Of a DNA stretch of 64,000 nt, positions 63,901 to 64,000 are shown piece by piece; the stretch's first letter is position 1; each line of letters opens with the position of its first letter. The DNA is from an uncultured Prevotella sp. GTDB taxonomy: Bacteria > Bacteroidota > Bacteroidia > Bacteroidales > Bacteroidaceae. The notes under the pieces are model-generated. The model saw only the letters and a program-made list of their open reading frames with translations, did no database searches and was not told the origin of the DNA. Where the stretch lies: the NCBI GenBank assembly GCA_934229335.1, contig CAKQDQ010000001.1, forward strand, positions 1-64,000. Direction: 5' to 3'. Position numbers and translations under genes: made by a program.

Positions 63901-64000
63901 GCCAGGCACACTTGTAGGTACTGCGGCATCGTGAATGTAATGCTTCAAGAGTTTGCCGTTATCGTCCAGTGCATACAGGCCGTCTTGGTCTGTAGCGACC
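60964..64000 (-). CDS. Hybrid two-component system regulator (HTCS), 5'-truncated by window edge
   Basis: More than 1010 residues; the frame is open through the right edge, so the N-terminus and part of the propeller are missing. Order seen: beta-propeller repeats (FGRLWIGSFLNGCGWLN, GLWAGNANGLYNI, YFGGTQGLSYF), Y_Y_Y domain, one membrane segment, HisKA with the phosphorylated His in INLSHEIRTPM, HATPase (TGTGVGLDLARS), receiver with the phosphorylated Asp in LVISDVMMPNMDGY, and a C-terminal AraC HTH (GISRVHLNRKMKEMTNQTPH, WKCGFNSPTTFSTMFKKMYG). HTCS proteins sense oligosaccharides in the periplasm and switch on polysaccharide-use genes. It converges on GH88 and probably controls it and related pectin genes. 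Confidence 0.94.
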   Translation of the reverse strand, partial: VATDQDGLYALDDNGKLLKHYIHDAAVPTSVPGTIMTMTEDDFGRLWIGSFLNGCGWLNTATGEYHRTAFSYGQSMSVLDLRMGRHNDLWIGTLGDGLKRLDLITGEIKEWHNGQPDYSNCLANNFIQQMEIDGEGKYLFVGTTTGLSCFDIKSGRWDRIVNKNNLLSGSALGALRYDKSTGLWAGNANGLYNIKFKPGKPKEFTIKHYTIANGLNDNHIQAIEIDQNKMVWVSTTKGLCCLNPQTGKARSYYGSDGMVPNEYVWGVSYKDMTGTMYFGGTQGLSYFNPSKIKQENRKLNLTLTEILVGGEVITPGDKSGWFEVCDTTITEASRFDFCHQDNTITLRFSTLTYYGLKNIRYRYSINGDKWIMLPAGQNELTMSRMPAGDYTFRIEALNNGVVAAKKEIKVVIHNPWYFTPFARLIYLLIVIAIGYYYIRLTKIRNTEKLKLQEHIHAEELNEQKLRSFINLSHEIRTPMTLILTPLLQLMKEDTDSHRKATYDIIRRNAERILHLVNQIMDIRKIDKGQMTMKMAETNIVNFVRDVVDMFHIQATNKQIDITYNHEGIDEQKVWIDRMQFDKVLINLMSNAVKYTAPGGEIEVSLSVSKTYTPQDGNINNNIPLQSGNGETEGYVTLTVFNTGEKIPESSLTKIFERFYQVSSASFQYKTGTGVGLDLARSIVTLHHGAISAANRENGVAFYVTLPLGKEHLKEEEIAPWKEEEHSTEMLRSEITSLNEQQKQEEEIKTPTYPSNSKKAKIVIVEDDDEIRNYLMTELSSTYRVMCYNNGAEALPAILREIPQLVISDVMMPNMDGYTLCTKIRANVNTNHIPIILTTAKTRDEDKMEGLETGADLYVTKPFNLDILKRNIANLIASRKLMQNKFTGKEDLNIESHEDEIDNADKELINRIIEVINDNLFDSDLNIDMICEKVGISRVHLNRKMKEMTNQTPHAFIKNLRIKAAARMLKQKDIPISEVMWKCGFNSPTTFSTMFKKMYGQSPRDYKKQFEN

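Overview
The window comes from a member of the Bacteroidota, most likely a Prevotellaceae species (Prevotella sensu lato). Evidence: promoters are of the TAnnTTTG type rather than the E. coli TATAAT type; Shine-Dalgarno sequences are mostly absent; there are hybrid two-component regulators with propeller sensors, lipoproteins and T9SS-like C-termini; and the gene blocks acpP-fabF-rnc, dapB-lepB and rimP-nusA-infB are typical of the group. There is no CRISPR array, no tRNA or rRNA, no intact IS element and no phage gene. The genome seems otherwise ordinary, but its gaps are unusually rich in several families of short repeats.

Layout. 1-5.4 kb: 3'-truncated pnp (minus), cysK (minus), an S41 protease (plus). 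5.5-8.5 kb: acpP, fabF, rnc. 8.5-10.9 kb: dapB, lepB. 11.2-13.3 kb: a phosphate-type porin and a PstS lipoprotein. 13.4-18.4 kb, minus: speA, aroK, topA. 18.6-20.5 kb: a DsbD-type thiol reductase. 21-25.7 kb, minus: rimP-nusA-infB with a terminator-like hairpin right at the start of its leader. 26 kb: a small His/Lys/Cys-rich secreted protein. 26.5-37.8 kb: two minus-strand pectate lyase genes, one fused to a pectin methylesterase, enclosing a DUF4294 protein, a thioredoxin-fold lipoprotein without redox cysteines, a HAD-RibF fusion and a CPBP protease. 37.9-39.6 kb: an MTA/SAH deaminase-like amidohydrolase and a small membrane protein. 39.6-43.5 kb: a Pit phosphate transporter with a PhoU-like tail, bracketed by two MITE-like elements that share terminal repeats. 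43.5-47.4 kb: two related lipoproteins around a ProX-type editing enzyme. 47.5-55.3 kb: a five-gene cell-envelope cluster (HEAT-type membrane protein, processive GT2, TPR/beta-barrel outer membrane protein, DUF4838 lipoprotein, DUF1573 lipoprotein). 55.7-64 kb: a kinase-less propeller/AraC regulator, an orphan ECF-type sigma factor, a GH88 unsaturated glucuronyl hydrolase and a 5'-truncated full hybrid two-component system.

How the genes fit together. The pectate lyases, the pectinesterase domain and GH88 describe a pectin/uronate-polysaccharide degrader, with the hybrid regulator next to GH88 as its likely sensor. The porin, PstS and Pit-PhoU proteins are a phosphate-uptake theme. The GT2/TPR-barrel cluster resembles the PgaA/PgaC logic of poly-GlcNAc export but has different partner proteins; it is the best candidate here for an undescribed system, a putative exopolysaccharide synthesis and export machine. 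The gaps carry a 22-nt-period degenerate repeat at four places, a TTTAGTTG-type repeat at four places, MITE-like elements, and several long inverted repeats at gene ends.
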